From Blastococcus capsensis (GTDB lineage Bacteria > Actinomycetota > Actinomycetes > Mycobacteriales > Geodermatophilaceae), in NCBI RefSeq assembly GCF_030165005.1, contig NZ_JASNNW010000010.1:124001-188000 (forward strand): a stretch of 64,000 nt of DNA, read 5' to 3'. Below the pieces are notes generated by a model. It did no database searches. It saw nothing but the letters and a program-made list of their open reading frames with translations, and was not told the origin of the DNA. Shown here in pieces: positions 1 through 8,388 of this stretch. Position numbers and translations under genes: made by a program. The stretch's first letter is position 1. The number at the start of each line of letters is the position of its first letter.

Positions 1-84
1 CCCGGCGTGCGGGGGCAGGTCGCGATCGGGTGACGTTGCCCGCTGACCGTGTAACCCGGCGCCGGACCGGGCAGGCATCCACCC

Positions 85-393
85 GTGATGTACCGCGCCG
101 CCGCCGCCGTCCCGTTCGACGACCCGGATCGGGTGACCGCGGGGCTCCGCGGGCAGCTGCGCGTGATGGCCGCCGCCGCAGGGGCCGACCCGGACTGGTC
201 GACGCTGCGGGTGCAGGGGCCGGTCCGACGGGGCGCGCACCGGGGCACGGGGTTGTCCGAGTGGACGGCGACCGTGGTGGTCACCGGGGCCTCCCCGGCG
301 CTGGACGACCGGTGGATCGATGCGCTCGGGCCGACCGTTCCGCGGCGGATGGCTGCGACCGCCGAGATGACCTCCCCGCTGGTCGACCGCTGA
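85..393 (+). CDS. Small hypothetical protein
   Basis: A 102-residue reading frame with GTG at 85 and ATG at 88 as alternative starts; no strong ribosome binding site is seen. The protein looks globular (conserved-looking WTATVVVTG and DDRWIDALGP stretches) with no signal peptide or membrane segment. I do not recognise the family. It precedes the patatin gene by about 100 bases but need not be co-transcribed. Composition is that of a real protein rather than of the arginine-rich shadow frames around it, which is the main support. Confidence 0.55.
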   Translation: MMYRAAAAVPFDDPDRVTAGLRGQLRVMAAAAGADPDWSTLRVQGPVRRGAHRGTGLSEWTATVVVTGASPALDDRWIDALGPTVPRRMAATAEMTSPLVDR

Positions 394-497
394 ACCGGCC
401 CCGCCTCACGGAGACCGGTGGCAGGACTGCGATCTGATCGCCGGGCCCCGGAGCCGGTGCCGCGGATGTCCTGCCGGGCCGCACGCGGGTTGGCAGG

Positions 498-1382
498 ATG
501 CCTCCCATGGCCGCGACAGGAATGCCGGGCGAGGGCGGCCGCACGGCGTTCGTCCTCGGCGGCGGCGGGGTGCTCGGCGCCGCCGAAGTCGGGATGCTCA
601 GTGCCCTGCTCGAGCGCGGGATCAGGCCGGACGTGATCGTGGGCACCTCGGTGGGCGCGATCAACGGTGCGCTCGTCGCGGCCGATCCGACCCCCTCCGG
701 GGTGGACCGGTTGCGTGCGGTGTGGGCGGAGCTGACCTCCGAGGGCGTCTTCGCCGGATCGGTGCTGACCCGCGCGCGGACGCTGGTGCGCACCCGCACC
801 CACCTGCATGCGCGCGAGCCGCTGCGGGAGCTGCTGACGGCGCACCTACCGGTGCGGACCTTCGCCGAGCTGACCGTGCCGTTCCAGTGCGTCGCGGCCA
901 GCATCGAGCGGGCCGCCGAGCACTGGTTCGACCACGGCGACCTGGTGGAGGCGGTGCTGGCGTCCTGCGCGGTCCCCGGGCTGCTGCCCCCGGTGGAGCT
1001 CGACGGCGAGCACTACCTGGACGGTGGGCTGGTGCACAGCATCCCGGTCGGCCGGGCGGTGGCGCTCGGTGCCGACACGATCTACGTGCTGCACGTCGGC
1101 CGGATCGACCGCCCGCTGCGTCCGCCGGCCCGGCCGTGGGAAGTCGCGACGGTCGCCTTCGAGATCGCTCGGCGGCACCGGTTCGCCGCCGACCTCGCCG
1201 CGTTGCCGGCCGGCGTCACGCTGCACGTCCTGCCGTCGGGGAACGCGGGCCCGGCCGGCGCCGGGGACCTGCGGGACCTGCGCTACCGCGACTTCTCCGC
1301 CGTGCCGGGGCGGATCGACCGGGCGCACGTGGCGGCCGGCGACTACCTCGACCGGTCCGGCGCGTCCGAGGGCGGGACCTGA
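498..1382 (+). CDS. Patatin-like phospholipase
   Basis: A 294-residue protein of the patatin/RssA-like serine hydrolase family, which cleaves acyl groups from phospholipids or other lipids in the cytoplasm or at the membrane. A glycine-rich oxyanion loop (GGGG, residues 21-24) is followed by the nucleophile elbow GTSVGA with Ser51, and the dyad aspartate lies in YLDGGLV at about Asp175. This is the complete Ser-Asp dyad, and the length is normal for small bacterial patatins. The stop is one base from the start of the PlsC-like acyltransferase, so the two probably form an operon for acyl-chain removal and re-addition. The true substrate is unknown. Confidence 0.9.
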   Translation: MPPMAATGMPGEGGRTAFVLGGGGVLGAAEVGMLSALLERGIRPDVIVGTSVGAINGALVAADPTPSGVDRLRAVWAELTSEGVFAGSVLTRARTLVRTRTHLHAREPLRELLTAHLPVRTFAELTVPFQCVAASIERAAEHWFDHGDLVEAVLASCAVPGLLPPVELDGEHYLDGGLVHSIPVGRAVALGADTIYVLHVGRIDRPLRPPARPWEVATVAFEIARRHRFAADLAALPAGVTLHVLPSGNAGPAGAGDLRDLRYRDFSAVPGRIDRAHVAAGDYLDRSGASEGGT

Positions 1383-1383
1383 G

Positions 1384-2430
1384 GTGCTCCCGCCCCGGCG
1401 GGTGCGCCGGCTCACCGGACCGCTGCTCATCGGTGCGCTGGCGGCCGCGGTGATCCTGCTGCCGGTGCTCGTGGTCGTGGCGGCGATCGTCTCGGCGTGG
1501 TTGCCGGGACGCTGGCGCGCACTGCGGCTGCTGTGCTTCGCGCTCGTGTACCTCGGGATCGAGCTGGCCGGGCTCGTGGCCGCGGGGGCTCTCTGGGTGC
1601 TCAGCGGCTTCGGTCGCCGGCTGGCCGCTCCGAGGTTCCGTGCGGCGCACTACACCGTGCTGCGGCTGCTGCTCGACGTGCTCATGCGGGCTGCGCAGCG
1701 ATTGTTCGTCCTGGAGCTGGTCACCGACGGGGAATCCTGGTCACCGCTGGACGACGGGCAGCCCGGCTCCACCGACGCCATGGTGGTGCTGTCCCGGCAC
1801 GCCGGTCCGGGTGACTCGTTCCTGCTCGTCCACACGCTCATGAACCGGGACCACCTGCGGCAGCCGCGGATCGTGCTCAAGGACGTGCTGCAGTTCGATC
1901 CGCTCATCGACGTCTACCTCAACCGGCTGCCCAACCACTTCGTCAGCCCCGGTGGGCCGGCCGGATCCAGCTCCGCGGAGGCGATCGCGGAGCTCGCCCG
2001 CGACCTGGGGGAGGAGGACGCCCTGCTGATCTTCCCGGAGGGCGCCAACTTCACCCCGGGGCGCCGGGTCAGGGCCATCCAGCGGTTGCGCGACCGCGGG
2101 CTGCTGCGCGCGGTGCGCCGGGCCGAGGTGATGCGGCACGTCCTGCCGCCGCGTCCGGCCGGGGTCACGGCGGCGCTGGGGGCGGCTCCGCACGCCGACG
2201 TCGTCTTCGTCGCGCACACCGGGCTGGAGCACCTGGACACGTTCCGGGACGTGTGGCGGAGCCTGCCGATGGACAAGACGCTGCACCTGCGCTGGTGGTT
2301 CGTCGCGTCGGCCGACGTGCCGCGTGACGCCAGCGAGCAGACCGAATGGCTCTACCGGTGGTGGCAGACCATCGACGAGTGGATCGAGGCCACGCGACGG
2401 CAGGAGTCGGCGGAGGGCGGCGGCGGGTGA
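1384..2430 (+). CDS. PlsC-like acyltransferase, membrane-anchored
   Basis: A 348-residue 1-acylglycerol-3-phosphate acyltransferase-like protein that would transfer acyl chains to a lysolipid acceptor. The GTG start at 1384 lies one base after the patatin stop. Residues 10-70 hold two or three hydrophobic segments. The catalytic H-x4-D motif appears as SRHAGPGDSF rather than the usual NHxSxxD, and the substrate-binding FPEG motif is present in LLIFPEGANF. The family is clear, but the altered first motif leaves the acceptor lipid uncertain. Coupling to the patatin gene suggests membrane lipid remodelling. Confidence 0.85.
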   Translation: MLPPRRVRRLTGPLLIGALAAAVILLPVLVVVAAIVSAWLPGRWRALRLLCFALVYLGIELAGLVAAGALWVLSGFGRRLAAPRFRAAHYTVLRLLLDVLMRAAQRLFVLELVTDGESWSPLDDGQPGSTDAMVVLSRHAGPGDSFLLVHTLMNRDHLRQPRIVLKDVLQFDPLIDVYLNRLPNHFVSPGGPAGSSSAEAIAELARDLGEEDALLIFPEGANFTPGRRVRAIQRLRDRGLLRAVRRAEVMRHVLPPRPAGVTAALGAAPHADVVFVAHTGLEHLDTFRDVWRSLPMDKTLHLRWWFVASADVPRDASEQTEWLYRWWQTIDEWIEATRRQESAEGGGG

Positions 2431-2606
2431 CGGGGCGGCCGGCGGCCGGCGGGCCGCACGGAAAGGGCCCGCGGTGGGCAGGACGGTGCCGAGGGTGGCG
2501 CGCACGAGGAGCGGCCCGACCGGGTCGATGACGGCCCCGTGCAGGCGGACGAAGGGGGGGGGAACCCCGCCGGGCAGGATCGCGTCGTCCTCCACCAGGG
2601 CAGCAG

Positions 2607-3281
2607 TCATCCCCGTCCGCGAGCCTCGCGCGCCAGTCGCCGCGCCTCCCGCAACGGCCAGGGTGTTCGTGCGCCCCGGGTACCGGCGAGGAGCAGTGCT
2701 GCCGCCACCTCCCCGGTCGTGCGCCAGGCGGCGTGGGCGACGACCGGCCGGACACCGGTGGCAGTCCGCACCCGGCGCGCGACCTCGACGCCGTCGAGGA
2801 CCAGCGCCGCCGTATCCCCGCGCACGGGCCCGGGCACGGGCCCCGTCGCGCTCAGCGGCCGGTCGGTGAGGCCGATGCTCGGGAGGCCGAGCACGGCCCC
2901 CAGGTGGAGTGCCAGGCCTGCGTGCCGCGGATGATCCCGCCCGGCGGCAGCGAGCAGGACGACGTCGGGGCGCCGGCCGAGCGCCTCCAGGGCGGTGACC
3001 AGCAGCGGCCCGTCACGGGCGGACCGCAGGGTGGGGAGGTAGGGCCCGTGCACCGCCCCGGCGACGGCCTGTGCGGCCAGCATGCGGCGACCGCGCACGA
3101 GGACCGCGCCGGCCCAGGCCCGGCCGCCCTCGTCCGGATCGTGGACGACGGCGGCGGCCGCCAGGTCGTGGGGCGACGTGCCCGGATGCCAGGGCGGCGG
3201 CCGGAGCAGCCCGAGCCGCCGCTGCAGGTCCTGCAGCTCCTCGGCATCCGCCGGCCACCACCCGCCGGCGGTGCGCGACAT
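2607..3281 (-). CDS. Endonuclease V homologue lacking the metal ligands
   Basis: A 224-residue protein that aligns along the endonuclease V (Nfi) fold, a deoxyinosine-repair nuclease family. PYLPTLRSARDGPLL matches the YIPGFLSFRE motif and RDHPRHAGLALHLG matches GHGISHPRRLGVASHFG. The three acidic metal ligands appear changed: the first aspartate (GADVGF in E. coli) is replaced within AAAVVHDPDEGG, the glutamate of FRE is Asp, and the DG before the HPR motif is AA. Start ATG at 3281 was chosen; GTG at 3299 is an alternative. The fold is likely retained, but deoxyinosine cleavage is doubtful. Confidence 0.8.
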   Translation of the reverse strand: MSRTAGGWWPADAEELQDLQRRLGLLRPPPWHPGTSPHDLAAAAVVHDPDEGGRAWAGAVLVRGRRMLAAQAVAGAVHGPYLPTLRSARDGPLLVTALEALGRRPDVVLLAAAGRDHPRHAGLALHLGAVLGLPSIGLTDRPLSATGPVPGPVRGDTAALVLDGVEVARRVRTATGVRPVVAHAAWRTTGEVAAALLLAGTRGARTPWPLREARRLAREARGRG

Positions 3282-3324
3282 CTCGCCATGATCGGCCACT
3301 GCCGGCGTGGCAGCATCCGGGGGC

Positions 3325-4080
3325 ATGGACGCTCCTGCGCCGCACCGCTTCACCGCCCACGTGATCGAGGAGGCCGACAACAAGATCCACGAAGACGGTG
3401 TCGCCCGGCGGTTCGGCTTCTCCGGCGCGCTGGTGCCCGGGGTCGAGCTGTTCGCCCGCACCACCACGCCGCTGGTGGCGACGTGGGGGGAGGAGTGGCT
3501 GTCCGGCGGACGGGTCGACCTGCGCTTCCGCCGGCCGGTGTACGACGGCGAGGAGCTGCTCGTCGACCTGACCGACGGCCGGCTGGCCGTCACCGGCCCG
3601 GACGGGGAGGTGCGCTGCCTGGGCTCGGCCGGTCGCACGGTGGACCGGCCTCTCCTCGCCGGCTTCGCGGAAGCGCCGGGCCCCGCCGAGCTGGTGGCGG
3701 ACCCGGTGGTCGGGCCGTTCGGCAGCGTCCACGAGACCGGCACCGTCGAGGAGAACGAGTGGTACCTCGACGCGATCGGCGAGCCCCTGCCGCTGTATCG
3801 GGAGAACGCGTGGGCACATCCCGGTCTGCTGCTGCGCCTGGTCAACACGTTGCTCATGCGCAACGTCGCCCTCGGGCCGTGGATCCACACCTCGAGCGAC
3901 TGCCGGTTCCTCGGTGTCGCCCGATTGCCCGCGCGGATGACGGTGCACGGGCGCGTCACCGACGTCGGCCGGCGGGGCCGGCACGAGGAAGTCCGCTACG
4001 ACGCACTGGTCCTGGCCGACGCCGAGCCGGTGTTGCACGTCCGGCACACCGCGCTCTACCGGCTCTCCGGTGCGGCCTGA
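3325..4080 (+). CDS. MaoC-like hot-dog fold protein
   Basis: A 251-residue protein resembling MaoC/enoyl-CoA hydratase-like hot-dog proteins. The N-terminal part has NKIHEDGVARRFGFSGALVP, the usual hydratase region with an Asp/His-like catalytic segment and a glycine-rich turn, followed by LRFRRPVYDGEEL, typical of the second hot-dog strand region. Some family members act on acyl-CoA thioesters; the substrate here is not evident. ATG at 3325 is preferred over GTG at 3307. The gene is divergent from the endonuclease V homologue, with about 40 bases between starts. Confidence 0.75.
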   Translation: MDAPAPHRFTAHVIEEADNKIHEDGVARRFGFSGALVPGVELFARTTTPLVATWGEEWLSGGRVDLRFRRPVYDGEELLVDLTDGRLAVTGPDGEVRCLGSAGRTVDRPLLAGFAEAPGPAELVADPVVGPFGSVHETGTVEENEWYLDAIGEPLPLYRENAWAHPGLLLRLVNTLLMRNVALGPWIHTSSDCRFLGVARLPARMTVHGRVTDVGRRGRHEEVRYDALVLADAEPVLHVRHTALYRLSGAA

Positions 4081-4457
4081 CCTCGGCCGGCCCTAAACTG
4101 CTCGGCACACCGGTGCCGGAGGCGCTCGACCAGCCGGCCGGCATCCGTGGGGGCGGAGTCGTCGACGAACGGCGGCACGGGCTTCTCCGCGACGGCGACC
4201 TTGCCCGTCGACGGACGCGCGACAGCGTGGCACCAGCCGTCCCTGTGCTGCCTCCTCGGCCGTGCAGTACACGCACGGTGCGCCGGCGGCCCTGATCCAC
4301 GGGTGGCTGGTGCACGTCATGGGCGCCGACGACGCCCTCCCCGAAGGCCGCCTGCATGGGCGGCCCCTGGCCGGCGCCTACGCCGACGAGGCCACCGTGG
4401 TGGCGAGGGAACCCCGGCGGCTTGATTCCGGGGGGGCGAAGGCGCAACCTCTGCGGC
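4081..4457. other. 377-base gap; possible broken short gene
   Basis: No intact gene is supported. On the minus strand a stretch reading HPWIRAAGAPCVYC, and in another frame HAVARPSTGKVAVAEKPVPP, could be halves of one frameshifted small protein, but neither half has a convincing start and the family is not recognised. Confidence 0.3.
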
Positions 4458-4718
4458 ATGACGCCAGGCGGCACGACGTTCGGAACCGTCGTCCGGTGGG
4501 ACGGGGAGCGCAGCGGTGCGGTGATCGAGGCTCCCGACCTGCCGGGTGGGTGCTGGGCCGACGCCGCCGCGATCGTGCGCAGCACCTCCGGATCCGGTGA
4601 GCTCCGGGCCGGTCAGATCGTCGAGCTGGACTGGGCAGAGCCGGGCGCGGAGGGGCTGCCGTTCCGCGCGCTGCGCGTGGCCCCGCGGGACGACCTGCAG
4701 CAGACCGTCGGCGGCTGA
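4458..4718 (+). CDS. Cold-shock-domain-like small protein
   Basis: An 86-residue protein starting at ATG 4458. GTVVRWDGERSGAVIEAPDL followed by CWADAAAIV and an ELRAGQIVELDWAEPG strand resembles the five-stranded cold-shock/OB fold with an aromatic-acidic core, in the divergent form common in actinobacteria. A nucleic-acid-binding role is inferred from the fold only. It is a monocistronic gene upstream of the methionine transporter. Confidence 0.7.
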   Translation: MTPGGTTFGTVVRWDGERSGAVIEAPDLPGGCWADAAAIVRSTSGSGELRAGQIVELDWAEPGAEGLPFRALRVAPRDDLQQTVGG

Positions 4719-4882
4719 GTCCGGCCGCGGGGGAGGGCGACCGTGGTGGGTCACCGGCGAGCCGATCGACCGGCGACGGGTCGATTCCCGCCCCCGGTGG
4801 TTGAGCGTTCTCTCACACTGACGCAGCGGAGCTGGCAGGCCGGCCGCCGGCGGGGGATGCTCGAGGGGTGCGGAGGAGTGTT

Positions 4883-4936
4883 GTGTTGACGCGTCGTCGC
4901 GCCGTCGACCTCCTGCGCACGGCCAGCCTGCTGTAG
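4883..4936 (+). CDS. Candidate leader peptide upstream of metNIQ
   Basis: A 17-codon frame (VLTRRRAVDLLRTASLL, then TAG) with a strong Shine-Dalgarno (CGGAGGAG, 4871-4878) five bases before the GTG start, 124 bases upstream of metN. The RRxVDLLRxAS pattern resembles short actinobacterial leader peptides found before sulfur-metabolism operons, which usually carry cysteines near the end; none is present here. A role in translation-coupled attenuation of metNIQ is inferred. Confidence 0.5.
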   Translation: MLTRRRAVDLLRTASLL

Positions 4937-5059
4937 CCCGGAGCCGTCGAGCCCGCGCGGACCACCCGCGCGACGCGCTGCCTGCGGCGCGTCGCCGGTC
5001 CTCCGACCGTGGCTCGTCGCCGCCCGTGCCACCCGCTGCCGAGCCACCCCGAGGTCCCC

Positions 5060-6151
5060 GTGATCGAGCTGTCCGACGTCCGCAAGGTCTTCCCCGCACG
5101 CCGCGGGGCGGCCGAGGTGGTCGCCGTCGACGGCGTGAGCCTGTCGGTCGCTGACGGCGAGTTCGCCGGTGTCGTCGGTCCCAGCGGATCGGGCAAGAGC
5201 ACGCTGGCCCGCCTGGTGAACCTGCTGGAGCGGCCGACGTCGGGCCGGGTGGCGGTCGACGGCCAGGTGCTCACCGACCTCGACGCCGACGGCGTGCGCC
5301 GCGCCCGCCGCACCGTCGGCATGGTCTTCCAGCACTTCAACCTGCTCGACTCGCGCACCGCCGCCGGCAACGTCGAGCACCCGCTGGAGCTGGCCGGCAT
5401 CGGCCGGGCCGAACGCCGTCGCCGGGTGGCCGAGCTGCTGGACCTGGTCGGACTGGGGGATCGGCACGCCTCCCGGCCGGCGCAGCTCTCCGGTGGTCAG
5501 AAGCAGCGCGTCGCCATCGCCCGCGCACTGGCCGCGCGGCCGAAGGTGCTGCTCTGCGACGAGGCCACCAGTGCGCTGGACCCCACGAGCACCGCCGGCG
5601 TGCTCGACCTGCTGCGGCAGCTGCGCACCGAGCTCGGCCTCACCGTCCTGCTCATCACGCACGAGATGGCCGTCGTCCGGGCGGTGTGCGACAGCGCGGT
5701 GCTGCTGGACCGCGGCCGTGTCGTCGACGGCGGCCCGCTGACCGAGGTGCTCACCCGTCCGCACTCTGCGCTGGCCGCCCAGCTGCTGCCGGCCCCGCCC
5801 GTCGCCGGGGCGACCGGGAACCTGGTGCGGGTCACCCTCACCGAGTCAGCGCCGGAGGGCCGGGTGCTGCGCACCCTCGCCGGCGACCTGGGGCTGGACG
5901 TCGAGGTCGCGGGTGGCTCGGTGGAGACCGTGGCCGGTCGGCGCTTCGGCCGCCTGCTGCTGTCGGTGACCGGCGACGACGGCCGGCTGGACGCCGCCCT
6001 GGAGCAGCTGCGGGCGGGCGGATCGCTGGTCGAACGCGCCACCCCCGGCGACGAGCCACCGCCCTGGCAGGAGCAGGAGGAGCCGGCTCCCGAGTCCGAC
6101 CGCGAGCCGGACGAGCCCCGGTTCCTCGATGCCCCCGACGTGCAGCGATGA
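5060..6151 (+). CDS. metN: Methionine ABC transporter ATP-binding protein
   Basis: A 363-residue ATPase that energises D/L-methionine import at the inner face of the membrane. It has Walker A GPSGSGKST, signature LSGGQKQRVAIARAL, Walker B VLLCDEATSALDP and switch histidine ITHEMAV. After residue ~250 comes a NIL-type regulatory domain (VRVTLTESAPEGRVLRTLAG), which in MetN homologues binds methionine and inhibits transport. The C-terminus is an acidic tail. GTG 5060 is taken as the start because homology begins there. The stop overlaps metI by four bases (ATGA). Confidence 0.93.
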   Translation: MIELSDVRKVFPARRGAAEVVAVDGVSLSVADGEFAGVVGPSGSGKSTLARLVNLLERPTSGRVAVDGQVLTDLDADGVRRARRTVGMVFQHFNLLDSRTAAGNVEHPLELAGIGRAERRRRVAELLDLVGLGDRHASRPAQLSGGQKQRVAIARALAARPKVLLCDEATSALDPTSTAGVLDLLRQLRTELGLTVLLITHEMAVVRAVCDSAVLLDRGRVVDGGPLTEVLTRPHSALAAQLLPAPPVAGATGNLVRVTLTESAPEGRVLRTLAGDLGLDVEVAGGSVETVAGRRFGRLLLSVTGDDGRLDAALEQLRAGGSLVERATPGDEPPPWQEQEEPAPESDREPDEPRFLDAPDVQR

Positions 6152-6804
6152 ACTGGGACCGCATCGGCCCGCAGCTGGCCGAGGCGACCTGGGAGACGCT
6201 CTACATGGTCGGCGTCAGCACGCTGCTGACCGTGCTGATCGGCGTCCCGCTCGGCGTGCTGCTCACGATCACCGCGCCCGGCGCGCTCTCCCCGAGCCCG
6301 GCGGTGCACCGAATCCTCGGACTGCTGGTCAACCTGGGCCGGTCGCTGCCGTTCATCATCCTGCTGGTGCTGGTCGCCCCGGTGACCCGCGGCATCGTGG
6401 GGACGACGATCGGCTCCACGGCGACGATCGTGCCGCTCACCATCGGCGCCGTCCCGTTCCTCGCCCGCCTGGTGGAGACGAGCCTGCGCGAGGTCGGGCA
6501 CGGCAAGGTCGAGGCGACGCTGGCCATGGGCGCCCGACGCCGCGACGTCGTCCGGACCGTGCTGCTGCCCGAGGCACTGCCGTCCCTCGTCGCCGGCGTC
6601 ACCGTCACCGTCGTCGCACTGGTCAGCTACTCGGCCATGGCCGGCGCCATCGGCGGCGGCGGCCTGGGCGACTTCGCCATCCGCTACGGCTACCAGCAGT
6701 TCCGCACCGACATCACCGTGGCCACCGTCGTCCTGCTGCTCGTCCTCGTCCAGCTGCTGCAGTGGGCCGGCGACCGCTGGGCGCGTCGGCTCGCGCACGC
6801 CTGA
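6148..6804 (+). CDS. metI: Methionine ABC transporter permease
   Basis: A 218-residue membrane permease of the MetI type with five or six hydrophobic segments and the EAA loop (EATLAMGARRRDVVRTVLLP) that contacts MetN. ATG 6148 overlaps the metN stop, so translation is probably coupled. With MetN and MetQ it forms a complete methionine importer. Length is typical for the family. Confidence 0.93.
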   Translation: MNWDRIGPQLAEATWETLYMVGVSTLLTVLIGVPLGVLLTITAPGALSPSPAVHRILGLLVNLGRSLPFIILLVLVAPVTRGIVGTTIGSTATIVPLTIGAVPFLARLVETSLREVGHGKVEATLAMGARRRDVVRTVLLPEALPSLVAGVTVTVVALVSYSAMAGAIGGGGLGDFAIRYGYQQFRTDITVATVVLLLVLVQLLQWAGDRWARRLAHA

Positions 6805-6846
6805 CCACCCGCACCACCGGAACCCACCGCAAGGAGAAACACGCGC

Positions 6847-7698
6847 ATGCTCCGCTCCACCCGTTCCACCCGTTCCACCCGTTCCACCCGTTCCACCCTG
6901 GCCGCCGTCGCCACCGCCACCCTGCTCGGCCTCACCGCCTGCGGGGGCGGCGAGGCCGAGCTGTCGGCCGCCGACGAGCCGCTGCGGGTCGGCGCCTCCC
7001 CGGTGCCGCACGCCGAGATCCTGCGGTTCGTCGACGAGGAGCTCGCTGACGAGGCGGGGCTGGACCTGGAGATCGTCGAGTTCACCGACTACGTGCAGCC
7101 GAACGTCGCCCTCGACGACGGCTCGCTGGACGCCAACTACTTCCAGACGGTGCCCTATCTCGAGGAACAGGAGGCCAGCGCGGGCTACGACTTCACCGCT
7201 CTCGAGCCGGTGCACATCGAGCCGCTGGGCCTCTACTCCGAGTCGCTCACCGACCTGGCCGACCTGCCCGACGGCGCCACGGTCGCGATCCCGAACGACC
7301 CGGCCAACGCCGCCCGGGCGCTGCGCCTGCTCGAGGCCAACGACCTGATCACCCTGGCCGACACCGGGGACGCCGCCCCGACCGCATTCGACATCGACAC
7401 CAACCCGAAGAACCTGGAGATCGAGCAGATCGAGGCCGCCCAGCTGCCCCGCTCGCTGGCCGACGTCGACGCCGCGGTGATCAACGGCAACTACGCCATC
7501 GACGCCGACCTCTCGCCGGCCGAGGACGCGCTCGCGCTCGAGGAGGCCGAGGGCAACCCGAACGCGAACCTGCTGGTGGTCCGCAGCGGGGACGAGGACG
7601 CCGAGCGGATCGTGCAGCTCGAGGAGCTGCTGCACTCCGACGAGGTCCGTCAGTTCATCGAGGAGAACTACTCCGGCGCCGTCCTGCCGGCGTTCTGA
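6847..7698 (+). CDS. metQ: Methionine-binding lipoprotein
   Basis: A 283-residue substrate-binding lipoprotein of the NlpA/MetQ family. The signal peptide ends in the lipobox LTAC, with Cys32 the likely lipidated residue. The mature part has typical family blocks (VGASPVPHAEILRFV, DYVQPNVAL, DANYFQTVPYLE, AIPNDPANAARALRLL). AAGGAG at 6831-6836 precedes ATG 6847 by ten bases. The n-region of the signal peptide is a run of RST triplets encoded by a 9-bp tandem repeat. It is the third gene of metNIQ. Confidence 0.93.
   Translation: MLRSTRSTRSTRSTRSTLAAVATATLLGLTACGGGEAELSAADEPLRVGASPVPHAEILRFVDEELADEAGLDLEIVEFTDYVQPNVALDDGSLDANYFQTVPYLEEQEASAGYDFTALEPVHIEPLGLYSESLTDLADLPDGATVAIPNDPANAARALRLLEANDLITLADTGDAAPTAFDIDTNPKNLEIEQIEAAQLPRSLADVDAAVINGNYAIDADLSPAEDALALEEAEGNPNANLLVVRSGDEDAERIVQLEELLHSDEVRQFIEENYSGAVLPAF
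6853..6897 (+). repeat. 9-bp tandem repeat in the metQ signal peptide
   Basis: Five in-frame 9-bp units (CGTTCCACC, the first with one change) encode Arg-Ser-Thr repeats in the positively charged n-region of the MetQ signal peptide. Unit gain or loss would change the length by three residues without a frameshift. Confidence 0.9.
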
Positions 7699-7919
7699 GC
7701 CGGCTTCCCAGCCACGGGCCCGGGCGAGTACGCGGCTGGGGCCCCTGGTGCGGCGCGTCCGGGGAGCCGGATGGGCGGGGCGAGCAGCAGGGCCTGACGG
7801 GTGCCGGGGACGACGGATCGGTCGCACAGCCGGCTCGTCGTGACCCCGAGTGCGACCCGGACATGAACGCCGAGGAATGCGGGTAGGGCCTCTCCCTTCG
7901 ATCCGAGGAGGAAATCGCC

Positions 7920-8000
7920 ATGGGACTCGTGTCCGGACTCATCAAGTTCAACCTGCTCAAGCGACTGTTCAGCCGTTTCAGCGGCCGCCGCCACATCTAG
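7920..8000 (+). CDS. 26-residue amphipathic basic peptide
   Basis: A short gene (MGLVSGLIKFNLLKRLFSRF followed by SGRRHI) with an excellent ribosome binding site (GAGGAGG at 7905-7911, eight bases before ATG). The peptide is amphipathic and basic, like a membrane-surface helix. It lies alone between metQ and the phospholipase D gene. No family is recognised; reality rests on the ribosome binding site and the coherent amphipathic pattern. Confidence 0.55.
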   Translation: MGLVSGLIKFNLLKRLFSRFSGRRHI

Positions 8001-8388
8001 GCGCTCACGGGGCCGGCCGGGTCCGGCCGGTTCCCTGAGCACCAGCAGACCGGGGTGGCGGCGCAGCCGTCGCCCGGTTCTGCGCCGGCCATGGCCCAGG
8101 GGCCCTACCGGCGCGGTCGGCGGGCTGGTCGAGGACTCCGAGCACCGGACGGCCGACAACGCCGGACCGTTGCGGGACGGGGTGGGCCGCGGCTCCAGGA
8201 GGTATCCGACGACGCGACCCGCAGCTACGTCCGGGACCGGGTCGCCGCGGTACCGGACCGGGAGGTCGGCTGGGGCGGGTGTGGACGAGGGCCACGGGGC
8301 GTCGTCACGGCACCGGACGCAGCCGAGCCCTGGTCCGGACACGTCGGTCGTTGGTTCCGTCGGCGACGACGGGCACACTGCCGGTGTG
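8001..8388. other. 388-base gap
   Basis: No gene is supported. The phospholipase frame is open upstream to about 8170, but the added residues have shadow-frame composition, so ATG 8389 is used for that gene. Confidence 0.5.

Noticed and set aside
4741-5059. SAM riboswitch upstream of metN
   Set aside because: No SAM-I or SAM-IV core could be traced by eye; only the leader ORF is supported.
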